This document shows, one piece after another, positions 33,495-42,578 of a stretch of DNA of 64,000 nt (position 1 is the stretch's first letter; each line of letters starts with the position of its first letter). The stretch is from Aphanomyces cochlioides (Eukaryota > Oomycota > Saprolegniomycetes > Saprolegniales > Verrucalvaceae). The stretch is from the NCBI GenBank assembly GCA_019828595.1, contig JAHQRK010000033.1, positions 248,001 through 312,000 on the forward strand, written 5' to 3'. Under the pieces are notes generated by a model. It did not search any database. It saw only the letters and a program-made list of their open reading frames with translations, and was not told the origin of the DNA. A program made the translations under genes and the position numbers.

Positions 33495-34756
33495 ATTGAC
33501 ATCCACCAACTCTTTGAAGACTGTCTTCTTCAAGGGGGTAGGGACAGGGGACATGAAGTGGAACTTGGACGAGCGCTCTGCTTTGTACAAGTGAAGTTGG
33601 AACGCCTGGTCTTGACGAAACTGCTTGTCTCGATCTTGCAGCTCGTGAATTTGCTTTTGAAGGTCTCGCACTCGATCCACCAGCACTGAATCTTGACGCA
33701 TGTTGGGGACTTGCAAAAGCGAAGCGATCTCGACAGCTAACTTCTTCAACGGCAGACGTTGTTTCTCCAATCGTTGAGAATGGAATTCTTTGAGTTGGGA
33801 GCGGATATCATTGACCAGCATGTCGTAGGCCTTGGAGATATTGTGGAATGTTGGAGACTTGTCCAAAAATCGATCCAGACATCCATGAACAATCTCGGCC
33901 GCTCGTGGTAGACGAAGTAGCCAAGTTGGAGCTTTCCATGATCCAGAGCCATGGCGCAATGTTTGACGCTTTGTGATGATACGACATGCCACGTGGTCAG
34001 CCTGTGGAACGTGTGGCATGTGGTCGCCTTCCAATGACGAAGACCCGCCAAGGTGGACGAACAAAAGATGTAGTCAAGTCGGTTTGTGAGTGTGGGACTT
34101 GTGAAGGCTCGTGCCACGGGGTTTTGACGGCGAAACAGATCCACCAGAGACAAACTGTGCATCCATTGTTCCAGTTGAAGGGTGCCGGCCATGGTGGAGG
34201 TACTGGGTCTCAACGAATCCAAATCTTTGTTGAGAGTGCAGTTGAAATCTCCTCCAACAATGTGGAGCGCATGTGGAGGAAAGTCGCGTGGCAATTCTTC
34301 GAAGTAACTTGCTCGTTGTTGGAAGGCTGCCGGCGCATAGATATTGTGGAGAACGACTGTCAGTGGACCCAGAGTACATCGCACTTGTAGATAACGACCA
34401 CGAAGCACTGGGTTGTCATGAGGGACTTGAGTGGCGTTCTTCAAAGGAGAGTGAGGATGTATCAACGTAGCCAGACCTCCAGTGGCTGGCGACGTGGATA
34501 CTTCAGGGTAAATAGGCTCTTCAAAGAACAAAGAGCCTTCGTGGTTTGTGATGCGTTGCCAATGGAACGCAACACGGTCGTGGAGACTTGGCGTGCGGAA
34601 ACGGGTTTCTTGGATAAAGGAAACGTCGTGAACACTTGATAGTTTGTCGAGGATGTACCGATGACTGTTGGAGAAGCCATTGGTGTTGAGGGAGATGATT
34701 TGTGGGTCCCAGTCCACGAGTTCAGTTGGGACATCGGAGAAGTTGTTGTCACTCAT
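33495..34756 (-). pseudogene. ORF2 5' part of fragment J, frameshifted
   Basis: The ATG is at 34756. A one-base deletion near 34023 breaks the frame around codon 244, before the D-H pair of the endonuclease. The shifted ORF ends after 337 codons. The original frame continues to the cut at codon 421. Confidence 0.84.
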
Positions 34757-34834
34757 CACGAGTACAGATGAAAATGAGTAGAATGGAGGGGTCAGAGGGG
34801 AGGTTGAAATGGATTGAAGCAGGGGATAGAAGCC

Positions 34835-35199
34835 TTAGAGTTGATCGTCCTCCAAATCGAGGGATCAATTTCGTCGGCGTTCATGGAGTGGTGAGCTTTG
34901 CTGCAGAGCTCGTCGATGTGGTAATTGTTGGTGATGCTTTTGAGCATCGAGATGGCCGACAAGACGGGAGCCGGCAAAGTGAACTTCTCGAGATTGTCGC
35001 TGAAGTTTTCGATCAAAGCAAACAGCGACCAGTCCGTCAAGCAGTTGGTGTCAGGCAATCTTGTTGCTTCTTGGTTCAATAGAACAGTCAGTGCCTCCGA
35101 GTTTGTGTAGAGGTCTGGGGCCCGATTTGAGAGGAATAAGTCAATCGTAGCAAGTGCAAAGAGGATGCGATTGATCTCTGGTATTTCCGTGGTCAATTC
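34835..35199 (-). pseudogene. ORF1 C-terminal piece of fragment J
   Basis: This is ORF1 codons of about 892-1012 only. One G is missing from the GGGG run at 34861-34863, so the last dozen codons are out of frame. TTEIPEINRILF differs from TTDIPEIKRILF elsewhere by two substitutions next to the insertion point. Confidence 0.82.
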
Positions 35200-35200
35200 A

Positions 35201-35261
35201 ACTTCCGAATTTGCCTCGTACCCCTCAAGTCAAGAAGTTATCAAGTGCCGCCGCGCTCAAA
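35201..35261 (+). promoter_or_regulatory. 5' UTR of copy K (reference)
   Basis: The 61-nt leader is identical in position in all eight 5'-complete copies. It holds the 14-mer AATTTGCCTCGTAC (35208-35221), whose complement is at 42511-42524. Non-LTR elements usually need an internal promoter at the 5' end to survive retrotransposition. If one exists it must lie here or in early ORF1; no known promoter motif is recognised. Confidence 0.5.
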
Positions 35262-38200
35262 ATGTCCAACGCCAACAGCTGTTCCGAGCTCCGTGAGACC
35301 AACACTCACGGAGTCACCATCATTCCAGGTATTGTATCACCTCACCCACTTTCGTCGTCCAATCAGGATGGCGGAAGTGGTGTGAGTAATGTCGCTACAC
35401 CTAACCCTAGGGCCGAAGTGGAGGTCGAGTTCGACCCCAACAGCGTCTCTGGAGACCAATCTGCGTCTCGCTCCACCAGCGCTTCACCTGGTGCTCCACT
35501 CGCCGGAGTTCCAGGGGGGGTCAACCTCAGTGGGTCAGTGGTTGACCCCCAGACCACTGTCGTTAACTTGTCTAGCGAAGCCCTCACTCAGGAGGGCGAA
35601 CCACTGGGGCCTTGTGCCTGTGGTGGCTGCTTCCCTGGACTCCAATTGGAGTCGATCCCCAGTGAAGGCGGCGAGAAAACGGGGTCCATGCCAGCCCTAG
35701 AGGCTACGAGGGCCCCCCCTATGGGCACACCCTGCGGTTCTGTCTACTTCCCCCCAGGGGCCTCTTCGGAGGGGCGGGGGCGGTATCCCGATTTGGGTTC
35801 TCGCCGGAGCAATGGTGTACCCCAGTCACCGTGCTGCGGGGATGGCATGGATTCCCCTTCTACCCCTGTCACTGGGGGTCTGGCCCCGGCCTTTCTCGTG
35901 ACCAATGGGACTGAGCCAGCAGCCACCAACCGCGTCGCCCCCTGTGCTGAGCCTCCTAGAACGGGAGAGGAAGAAGAAAAATCTCAAGAGGACGTGGATA
36001 TGGTCTCTGGAGACGCCGAGGGGAAGGATTCTACTGAAACCGAGGCCTTAACCGACGAGGGAAATACTCAAATTCACTCTGAGGTTGATGGGTCAGGCGA
36101 CATTAACGGCCAAGCGAAGCCGTGTGATACTCCTGGAGAAGTTATTCAAGAGGAACAATCGACAAACAATGACAATGACCAGTCAAATCAAGACATTGTC
36201 GACAAATCCGTTGCTCAAGGAAATGGCGCTGTTGATCCTCCTACCGCGGCAGACAAAATACAAGGCGATCAAGAGCAACAAAACGCTGAAAAGGCCAATC
36301 CATGGACGCAAAAGACTCCCGGCAAGGATTCAGCTTCGTCCAAGAAAGATTCCAAGCAAGGCAATGCCCCCAAAGGCGCGAAACATCGCAACACTGGTGC
36401 TCATGCTATTGCCGATGACGATATTGCGCGATGCGAGGCCATGGCGGACGCATTCTACAAAGACTCTGGTGACATGGACGCCTTCATTGAAAACATTTTG
36501 CTCACTCCCCAGTCCCAAGTGTACGAGCTAACAGTCAAGTTGGGCGAAGCCTACAAGGACTGGTCCGAAAAAGTCATCTGCGATCAATTTGTCAAGGAAA
36601 ATCCTGGTTCGTTATGGGGCTCCAAATTTCCGAACATTTTGATCCACAAGAAGAACCCACAGACCATTGTGATCTCAAGTTACAACTTGTCTACGTGCGT
36701 GGAAATGGGAGGCACAACGTTTCGACTTGGTGGCAAAGACTTCCTGGTTCCCAAGTACTCGCGTTATGGCAACAACTACTACGTTACGTTCAACAAGGTC
36801 AGTCACCCTTCGATGGCCAAGGCAATTGTCAAGAAAATGGCTGCATTGACCAAGTCAGTGATAGCAGCATTCAACCCTACTGCTGGTCAGAACATCAAGT
36901 CGCCGCATTTGAGAGTCATTTTCAAGTCGCCTGCGCCTCCTGCAGTGCTGGTGCCAAAATCCGGCGACGCACTACGCGAAATCACCATTACGGATCCGTC
37001 GGGTCAGCCTTTTGTCGTCGTGTTTCAGCACAAGATCGCTGCTCTGAACAAGACATTGCCTCCGTCGATTGTTTCACGACGTGCAGAGGCCAAGGCTGAA
37101 AAAGCGAAGGCAAAAGCGGCCAAGGCAGCGGCAAAATCTCCTCCGTCAGGAGAAAAAGAACCTGAACATGATGGAGACGATCATGATCAAGACCCTGGAA
37201 CAAATGCGGAAGGCGAGGCCGACTCAACTGAGGCATCTGGAGATCGTCAAGATGAACAACCACAGCCAACAGCTCCTTCTCATGGCTCTGATGTCGATAT
37301 GTCTGGTGACAGCGATCCCCCTAACAACAATGGACAAGACAAACAACAAGAAGATGTGGAAATGTCTACCAACGAATCGCCCGCTCTTGCTCCACCAAGT
37401 GAGCAGCCCAAGAACTCGCTGGACCTTCAATTGGTAACGGGCTACCGGTCTGGACCAGCTCCAAAACGTACTTTGCCTTCGTCCCCACGTTTGGATCCCC
37501 TGCCGACATCCAACCGTTTTCATATCCTCGAAGAAGACGACGTGGAACTCTCGTTTGAAGACTTTGCAGTGCCTCGAATTGTATTGGAAGATTCAAGTGC
37601 GCCACGCCCGAAAAAGACCAAAGGCAAAGCGAAGAAACAACGACTTAACAAGTCTGCTGCAGCCCACCTCGAATTGGCGAAGAAGATCATTCGAGATAAG
37701 AAAGTCGAAGGCAGTATCACCGAATGTCAACGCATTTTGCGAGATGATCCTCAGCTCGTTGCACATGCTATGTACGCACAAGATGAAGACCTCAGTTTGT
37801 TTCAGTCGCTTGTTGCAACCAAGACTATTGAGCGCAAGATGGCTTTGTTAAAAGCTCAAGGCAAGCCTCACAACTACAAACATCACGTCAACTTCATGGC
37901 TCAATACAAGATTCACCCGTCAGAAATCTTGGAAGAATTGACCACGGACATACCAGAGATCAAGCGCATCCTCTTTGCACTTGCTACGATTGACTTATTC
38001 CTCTCAAATCGGGCCCCAGACCTCTACACAAACTCGGAGGCACTGACTGTTCTATTGAACCAAGAAGCAACAAGATTGCCTGACACCAACTGCTTGACGG
38101 ACTGGTCGCTGTTTGCTTTGATCGAAAACTTCAGCGACAATCTCGAGAAGTTCACTTTGCCGGCTCCCGTCTTGTCGGCCATCTCGATGCTCAAAAGCAT

Positions 38201-38300
38201 CACCAACAATTACCACATCGACGAGCTCTGCAGCAAAGCTCACCACTCCATGAACGCCGACGAAATTGATCCCCTCGATTTGGAGGACGATCAACTCTAA
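35262..38300 (+). CDS. ORF1 protein, intact (1012 aa)
   Basis: This is probably the RNA-binding or chaperone partner of ORF2, inferred from its position only. Residues 1-390 are low complexity: a Ser/Pro/Gly-rich part with several Cys (CACGGC, CCGDG), then an acidic Gln/Asn stretch. Residues of about 394-605 form a folded-looking conserved block (MADAFYKDSGDMDAF to IVSRRAEAK), followed by an Ala/Lys-rich helix (608-628). An acidic Gln/Asp/Pro linker leads to SNRFHIL at about 748. Residues 805-1012 look helical, ending in an acidic tail (DPLDLEDDQL). There is no CCHC knuckle, no recognisable L1-type trimer and no membrane segment. The start is the first ATG (A at -3); the frame is open upstream through the leader, but only from a TTG. 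I do not recognise the family. Confidence 0.9.
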   Translation: MSNANSCSELRETNTHGVTIIPGIVSPHPLSSSNQDGGSGVSNVATPNPRAEVEVEFDPNSVSGDQSASRSTSASPGAPLAGVPGGVNLSGSVVDPQTTVVNLSSEALTQEGEPLGPCACGGCFPGLQLESIPSEGGEKTGSMPALEATRAPPMGTPCGSVYFPPGASSEGRGRYPDLGSRRSNGVPQSPCCGDGMDSPSTPVTGGLAPAFLVTNGTEPAATNRVAPCAEPPRTGEEEEKSQEDVDMVSGDAEGKDSTETEALTDEGNTQIHSEVDGSGDINGQAKPCDTPGEVIQEEQSTNNDNDQSNQDIVDKSVAQGNGAVDPPTAADKIQGDQEQQNAEKANPWTQKTPGKDSASSKKDSKQGNAPKGAKHRNTGAHAIADDDIARCEAMADAFYKDSGDMDAFIENILLTPQSQVYELTVKLGEAYKDWSEKVICDQFVKENPGSLWGSKFPNILIHKKNPQTIVISSYNLSTCVEMGGTTFRLGGKDFLVPKYSRYGNNYYVTFNKVSHPSMAKAIVKKMAALTKSVIAAFNPTAGQNIKSPHLRVIFKSPAPPAVLVPKSGDALREITITDPSGQPFVVVFQHKIAALNKTLPPSIVSRRAEAKAEKAKAKAAKAAAKSPPSGEKEPEHDGDDHDQDPGTNAEGEADSTEASGDRQDEQPQPTAPSHGSDVDMSGDSDPPNNNGQDKQQEDVEMSTNESPALAPPSEQPKNSLDLQLVTGYRSGPAPKRTLPSSPRLDPLPTSNRFHILEEDDVELSFEDFAVPRIVLEDSSAPRPKKTKGKAKKQRLNKSAAAHLELAKKIIRDKKVEGSITECQRILRDDPQLVAHAMYAQDEDLSLFQSLVATKTIERKMALLKAQGKPHNYKHHVNFMAQYKIHPSEILEELTTDIPEIKRILFALATIDLFLSNRAPDLYTNSEALTVLLNQEATRLPDTNCLTDWSLFALIENFSDNLEKFTLPAPVLSAISMLKSITNNYHIDELCSKAHHSMNADEIDPLDLEDDQL
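35289..35313 (+). other. Hairpin at the start of ORF1
   Basis: CTCCGTGAG, loop ACCAACA and CTCACGGAG form a perfect 9-bp stem, 27 nt into the coding region. In C one stem base changes to a wobble pair (CTTCGTGAG). In F and H only the loop differs. Confidence 0.6.
35514..35550 (+). other. G7 run embedded in an 11-bp hairpin in ORF1
   Basis: Seven Gs (35514-35520) are followed by TCAACC. The last five Gs plus TCAACC (35516-35526) pair perfectly with GGTTGACCCCC (35540-35550) across a 13-nt loop. Copies C, F and H have six Gs here and lose the ORF1 frame. The run plus stem could cause polymerase slippage or ribosomal frameshifting. Neither is shown. Confidence 0.7.
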
Positions 38301-38378
38301 GGCTTCTATCCCCTGCTTCAATCCATTTCAACCTCCCCTCTGACCCCTCCATTCTACTCATTTTCATCTGTACTCGTG
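38301..38378 (+). other. ORF1-ORF2 spacer of copy K
   Basis: The 78-nt spacer matches that of C except for single bases. ORF2 starts at GTGATGAGT (ATG at 38379). Confidence 0.6.
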
Positions 38379-41300
38379 ATGAGTGACAACAACTTCTCCG
38401 ATGTCCCAACTGAACTCGTGGACTGGGACCCACAAATCATCTCCCTCAACACCAATGGCTTCTCCAACAGTCATCGGTACATCCTCGACAAACTATCAAG
38501 TGTTCACGACGTTTCCTTTATCCAAGAAACCCGTTTCCGCACGCCAAGTCTCCACGACCGTGTTGCGTTCCATTGGCAACGCATCACAAACCACGAAGGC
38601 TCTTTGTTCTTTGAAGAGCCTATTTACCCTGAAGTATCCACGTCGCCAGCCACTGGAGGTCTGGCTACGTTGATACATCCTCACTCTCCTTTGAAGAACG
38701 CCACTCAAGTCCCTCATGACAACCCAGTGCTTCGTGGTCGTTATCTACAAGTGCGATGTACTCTGGGTCCACTGACAGTCGTTCTCCACAATATCTATGC
38801 GCCGGCAGCCTTCCAAGAACGAGCAAGTTACTTCGAAGAATTGCCACGCGACTTTCCTCCACATGCGCTCCACATTGTTGGAGGAGATTTCAACTGCACT
38901 CTCAACAAAGATTTGGATTCGTTGAGACCCAGTACCTCCACCATGGCCGGCACCCTTCAACTGGAACAATGGATGCACAGTTTGTCTCTGGTGGATCTGT
39001 TTCGCCGTCAAAACCCCGTGGCACGAGCCTTCACAAGTCCCACACTCACAAACCGACTTGACTACATCTTTTGTTCGTCCACCTTGGCGGGTCTTCGTCA
39101 TTGGAAGGCGACCACATGCCACACGTTCCACAGGCTGACCACGTGGCATGTCGTATCATCACAAAGCGTCAAACATTGCGCCATGGCTCTGGATCATGGA
39201 AAGCTCCAACTTGGCTACTTCGTCTACCACGAGCGGCCGAGATTGTTCATGGATGTCTGGATCGATTTTTGGACAAGTCTCCAACATTCCACAATATCTC
39301 CAAGGCCTACGACATACTGGTCAATGATATCCGCTCCCAACTCAAAGAATTCCATTCTCAACGATTGGAGAAACAACGTCTGCCGTTGAAGAAGTTAGCT
39401 GTCGAGATCGCTTCGCTTTTGCAAGTCCCCAACATGCGTCAAGATGCAGTGCTGGTGGATCGAGTGCGAGACCTTCAAAAGCAAATTCACGAGCTGCAAG
39501 ATCGAGACAAGCAGTTTCGTCAAGACCAGGCGTTCCAACTTCACTTGTACAAAGCAGAGCGCTCGTCCAAGTTCCACTTCATGTCCCCTGTCCCTACCCC
39601 CTTGAAGAAGACAGTCTTCAAAGAGTTGGTGGATGTCAATGGAAATGTTGTCTCCAATCAACAAGGCATGTCTGACGTCCTGGTCGACTACTACAAGGAC
39701 TTGTTTGCAGCTCCCGAGGTGCAGCGATCTGGAGACGAAGTGTCGTCATTTCTGACCCCATTGACTCGACACAAGCAACTGCCAGAGCAAGCCCAGAAAG
39801 AGCTGTCGGCTCCCTTGCGCGCCAACGAGTTCTATCATGCTATTCGACACAGCAGTTCGAACTCAGCGCCAGGTCCCAACGCTCTGCCATTCGAAGTCCT
39901 CAAACTTGCACCTCACAAGTGGTCGTTGGTATTGGAGCTGCTATTCACACACCAGCTCCATTCTCACCCTCGCTTGACTCCCATGCAACTTGTCAGTACG
40001 CTGGTGTTGCTGCACAAGAAAGGCCCCAAGTCACAGGCCAAGAACTATCGGCCCATTAGCCTACTCAACACGGATGTGAAAATCCTGACGAGTATTCTGG
40101 CTTATCGACTCCAGCGCCACATTCGACACATCATCCACCCGGACCAGCAAGGCTTTATCCGTCGAAGCAATATCCAAACCAATATTGCACGACTGGATGA
40201 CATGCTGCACCACATCAAACTACACAGTCCGTCCTCGATGGTGGCACTGCTTGACTTTGAGAAAGCTTTTGATCGCGTGGACCACGCGTACTTGCTCCGC
40301 GTCCTCCGTCACTATGGCTTTCCCGAAACCTTTGTTGACATGGTTCGCGTACTGTACTCGGGCCGCAAGTCTCGCATCTTGGTGAACGGCTTCTTGTCCA
40401 AGCCAGTTCACATCTCACGCGGTGTGTTGCAAGGTGATCCACTGTCGCCACTTCTGTTTGTGATCGCTTTGGAACCGATGTGCCAACTCCTACGGCAACA
40501 CTCCAACTATGGCATCAAGTGTGGGGATCGCTACCACACTGGGAGTTACTTTGCCGACGACTCGCAACTCTATGCGGCAAATGAGACGTGCCTCCACCGG
40601 CAGCTTGCATTGGTTCAAACCTTTTGCGACAAGTCTGGTTTCCGACTCAACGTAGACAAGACCCAAATTCTGACCTACAGCCAGTTGAATGGGAACCTTG
40701 CCTCACTACAAGTTACTTCCGACAGTCCCGTGAAGGCTCTTGGTATCTTGGTTGCGCCCAATCTTTCTCCATTGGCACGTTTCAATTACGTGTTTGAGAA
40801 GTTTGTGGCTCGCTTGTCTTTGTGGCTCTACAAGGCTCGAACCATGGCCGGAAAAGTCACTATCCTGCACAGCATATGTCTGCCTGTGTTATGGTACCAA
40901 CTGGCTTTTGTCCCTGCCGACAAAGACCTGGCCAAAAAGATCGACAAGGCCATGCTTCAATTTATGCATGGTGAAGAAATCAACCCATCCTCCTCTGTCC
41001 ATGGCCTCCGTTTGATCAAAAAGGAGATCCTATTCATGCCGAAGAAGTCCGGTGGCTTAGGCCTGCACCATGCACTTGCTTTATGGCAACAACACAACCG
41101 CTCTGTCATGATCAGATGCATTCAAGCCATCACCACCCCACCCCGCAAGTCTGCCATGTCCGCCTGGATTACGCCGGGCTATACTCTCCTCGAGAAGGCT
41201 TTTCATCCATGGGGTTCCCCCCGAGATCTCCTCTTGGCAAATGGCTCTTCTGCATTCATCAGACAACTGTACAAGAATCCCAATATCACTCCAATGTGGA

Positions 41301-42431
41301 AAGCCTTATTGAGTAGCTGGTTTGAATCCCGCTGGTCCGTACGGCTGTCCAAATCACATCTCATCTTTGGATGTTCCCCTTTGGCACAACTCGTATCTGC
41401 CTGGACTCGAAGACCTATACGATCAGTGCTCTACATCGACGCAAGACCAAGCCAATGTATTGGCTTCGCTTCACATCACGAAGTTGTCGCATTTGTTGAC
41501 TCCGTGTCAGCGAGTTTGGCCAGCTTCGATCTTGTTCGACAAAATCAACCGTGCCTGCCGCCAAGCCAATTTTGTCCCTCCAACGAAACAATGGATCTCA
41601 ATCTTGGTGACCAAGTTATCACGATTGTTTGAGATTGTTTCTGAAGAGGATGCTCCTGTGTTCCACTTGCCGACGCCAAGCTCTGAATGGATGGAATGGC
41701 ACTGGATGATACACCCTGACTCGAGTCCGATCTTGTTGGCGCTTGCGACTTCGAAATCGGCTAAGATCAGAGCTTCTCCAGCTGTCAGCTCGTCCATTCT
41801 TCCTACCAAGCATCTCAACCTGCCATCCAACTTTTACGAAGACCCCAAGCGCCTTACCCAACTTGCCGCCTTCCTCCAACCCGACCACATTCTCCCTCGA
41901 TATGGAGAGTTCATTTTCAAGACCCTTCTCCGCGCCAACGCCATGCAATATCTGTTTCAGTACCAAGACCCCAAGCCGACGTGTGTCTTCTGTCGTGTCA
42001 ATGAGACGTACGAGCATTTCCTGTTCTCTTGTGGATATGGTCAATCTGTTTGGTATTCCTTCAAGACAATCCAGCGACTGCTCGAGTGTTCCTTTCCGTC
42101 CACGTGTCTGGAAATGTTCTACGAGACGCCCAAGCCGTCCGATGGATACTACATCCGTGGCTATCTGAAGATCTGGCCGATTGTCCGAGCCTGCGTGTAT
42201 TATCAAATATGGCTCCAACGTGCCGATCGCACCTTTCGACCCGACCTCACAGCGAAGAGTCCGATGGAAGTTGCCATTCATGCTGCCTCTTTGATCAAGC
42301 TACATCTACAACAGCTCCTGGTTGATCTCCCTCTCAAGAAGGGATACACCAAGGTATTCAATGTGCTCAAGCATCTATCTTCGGACCCCTGGTTACGTCA
42401 ACACGCCATTCCTGACAGTGTCGTTTCATGA
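38379..42431 (+). pseudogene. ORF2 of copy K, two small deletions
   Basis: A one-base deletion near 39112 (GCGACCACATG) breaks the frame near codon 244, within the C-terminal part of the APE domain. A two-base deletion near 41335 (GCTGGTCCG for GCTGGACTCCG) breaks it again upstream of the zinc motif. Between them, linker and RT with FADD are open (39071-41632). The first deletion is shared with neighbouring J and the second is private. A polymerase encoded here would lack a complete endonuclease and the C-terminal region. Confidence 0.87.
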
Positions 42432-42576
42432 GTGAGCTGACGGCTCACCACTTCATCTCCTGTTCAATGACCACTTTGCCATATTCTGTTTTCCAAGTTC
42501 TATTTATACAGTACGAGGCAAATTAGTAAGTCATTAGGGCCTTTGCTCAAAAATAAGGTTAATACAACTCATTTAA
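42432..42576 (+). other. 3' UTR of copy K
   Basis: The UTR is 145 nt. The stop-adjacent stem GTGAGC/GCTCAC has loop TGACG, and GTACGAGGCAAATT is at 42511-42524. The end is CTCATTTAA plus CC shared with the target. Confidence 0.8.
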
Positions 42577-42578
42577 CC

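Larger units (their letters stand above)
33495..35199 (-). mobile_element. LINE fragment J, internal
   Basis: This minus-strand piece runs from ORF1 codon 892 through the spacer into ORF2 codon 421. It is the truncated third unit of the tandem array, ended on the right by copy K inserted antisense. Its sequence is closer to K than to H in places: it shares K's one-base deletion near 34023 (GTGGTCGCC) and the GGCTCGTGCC variant, and lacks the D/F/H deletion. The last bases, CCGTGGTCAATTC, are a target-site copy also found at the 3' flank of F. Confidence 0.88.
33495..35199. repeat. 8.09-kb compound tandem repeat, unit 3 (partial)
   Basis: The first 1.7 kb of the repeat unit begins again at the 3' end of I2 with the same junction as at 25400/25401. 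It is then interrupted by K. The parts that match K better than H suggest gene conversion or a crossover within this stretch. Confidence 0.8.
35201..42578 (+). mobile_element. LINE copy K, full length
   Basis: The complete element runs from ACTTCCG (35201) to CTCATTTAA (ending 42576) plus CC. ORF1 is intact and ORF2 carries two small deletions. The 5' flank is antisense ORF1 of J and the 3' flank is sense ORF1 codon 520 of L, so it has no target-site duplication around it. The duplication partner of its 5' flank is found beside F. Confidence 0.94.

Noticed and set aside
17311..35199. CRISPR array or bacterial retron / group II intron system
   Set aside because: Repeats are kilobase LINE segments with no short spaced repeats, and the RT is fused to an APE endonuclease, a eukaryotic LINE layout.
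35211..35261. ORF1 start at TTG 17 codons upstream
   Set aside because: The ATG at 35262 has a good context and is the first ATG of the element. The upstream frame is just the open leader.
35398..35411. Telomere-like CCTAACCCTAGG
   Set aside because: A single short occurrence in ORF1 coding sequence, with no tandem repetition.
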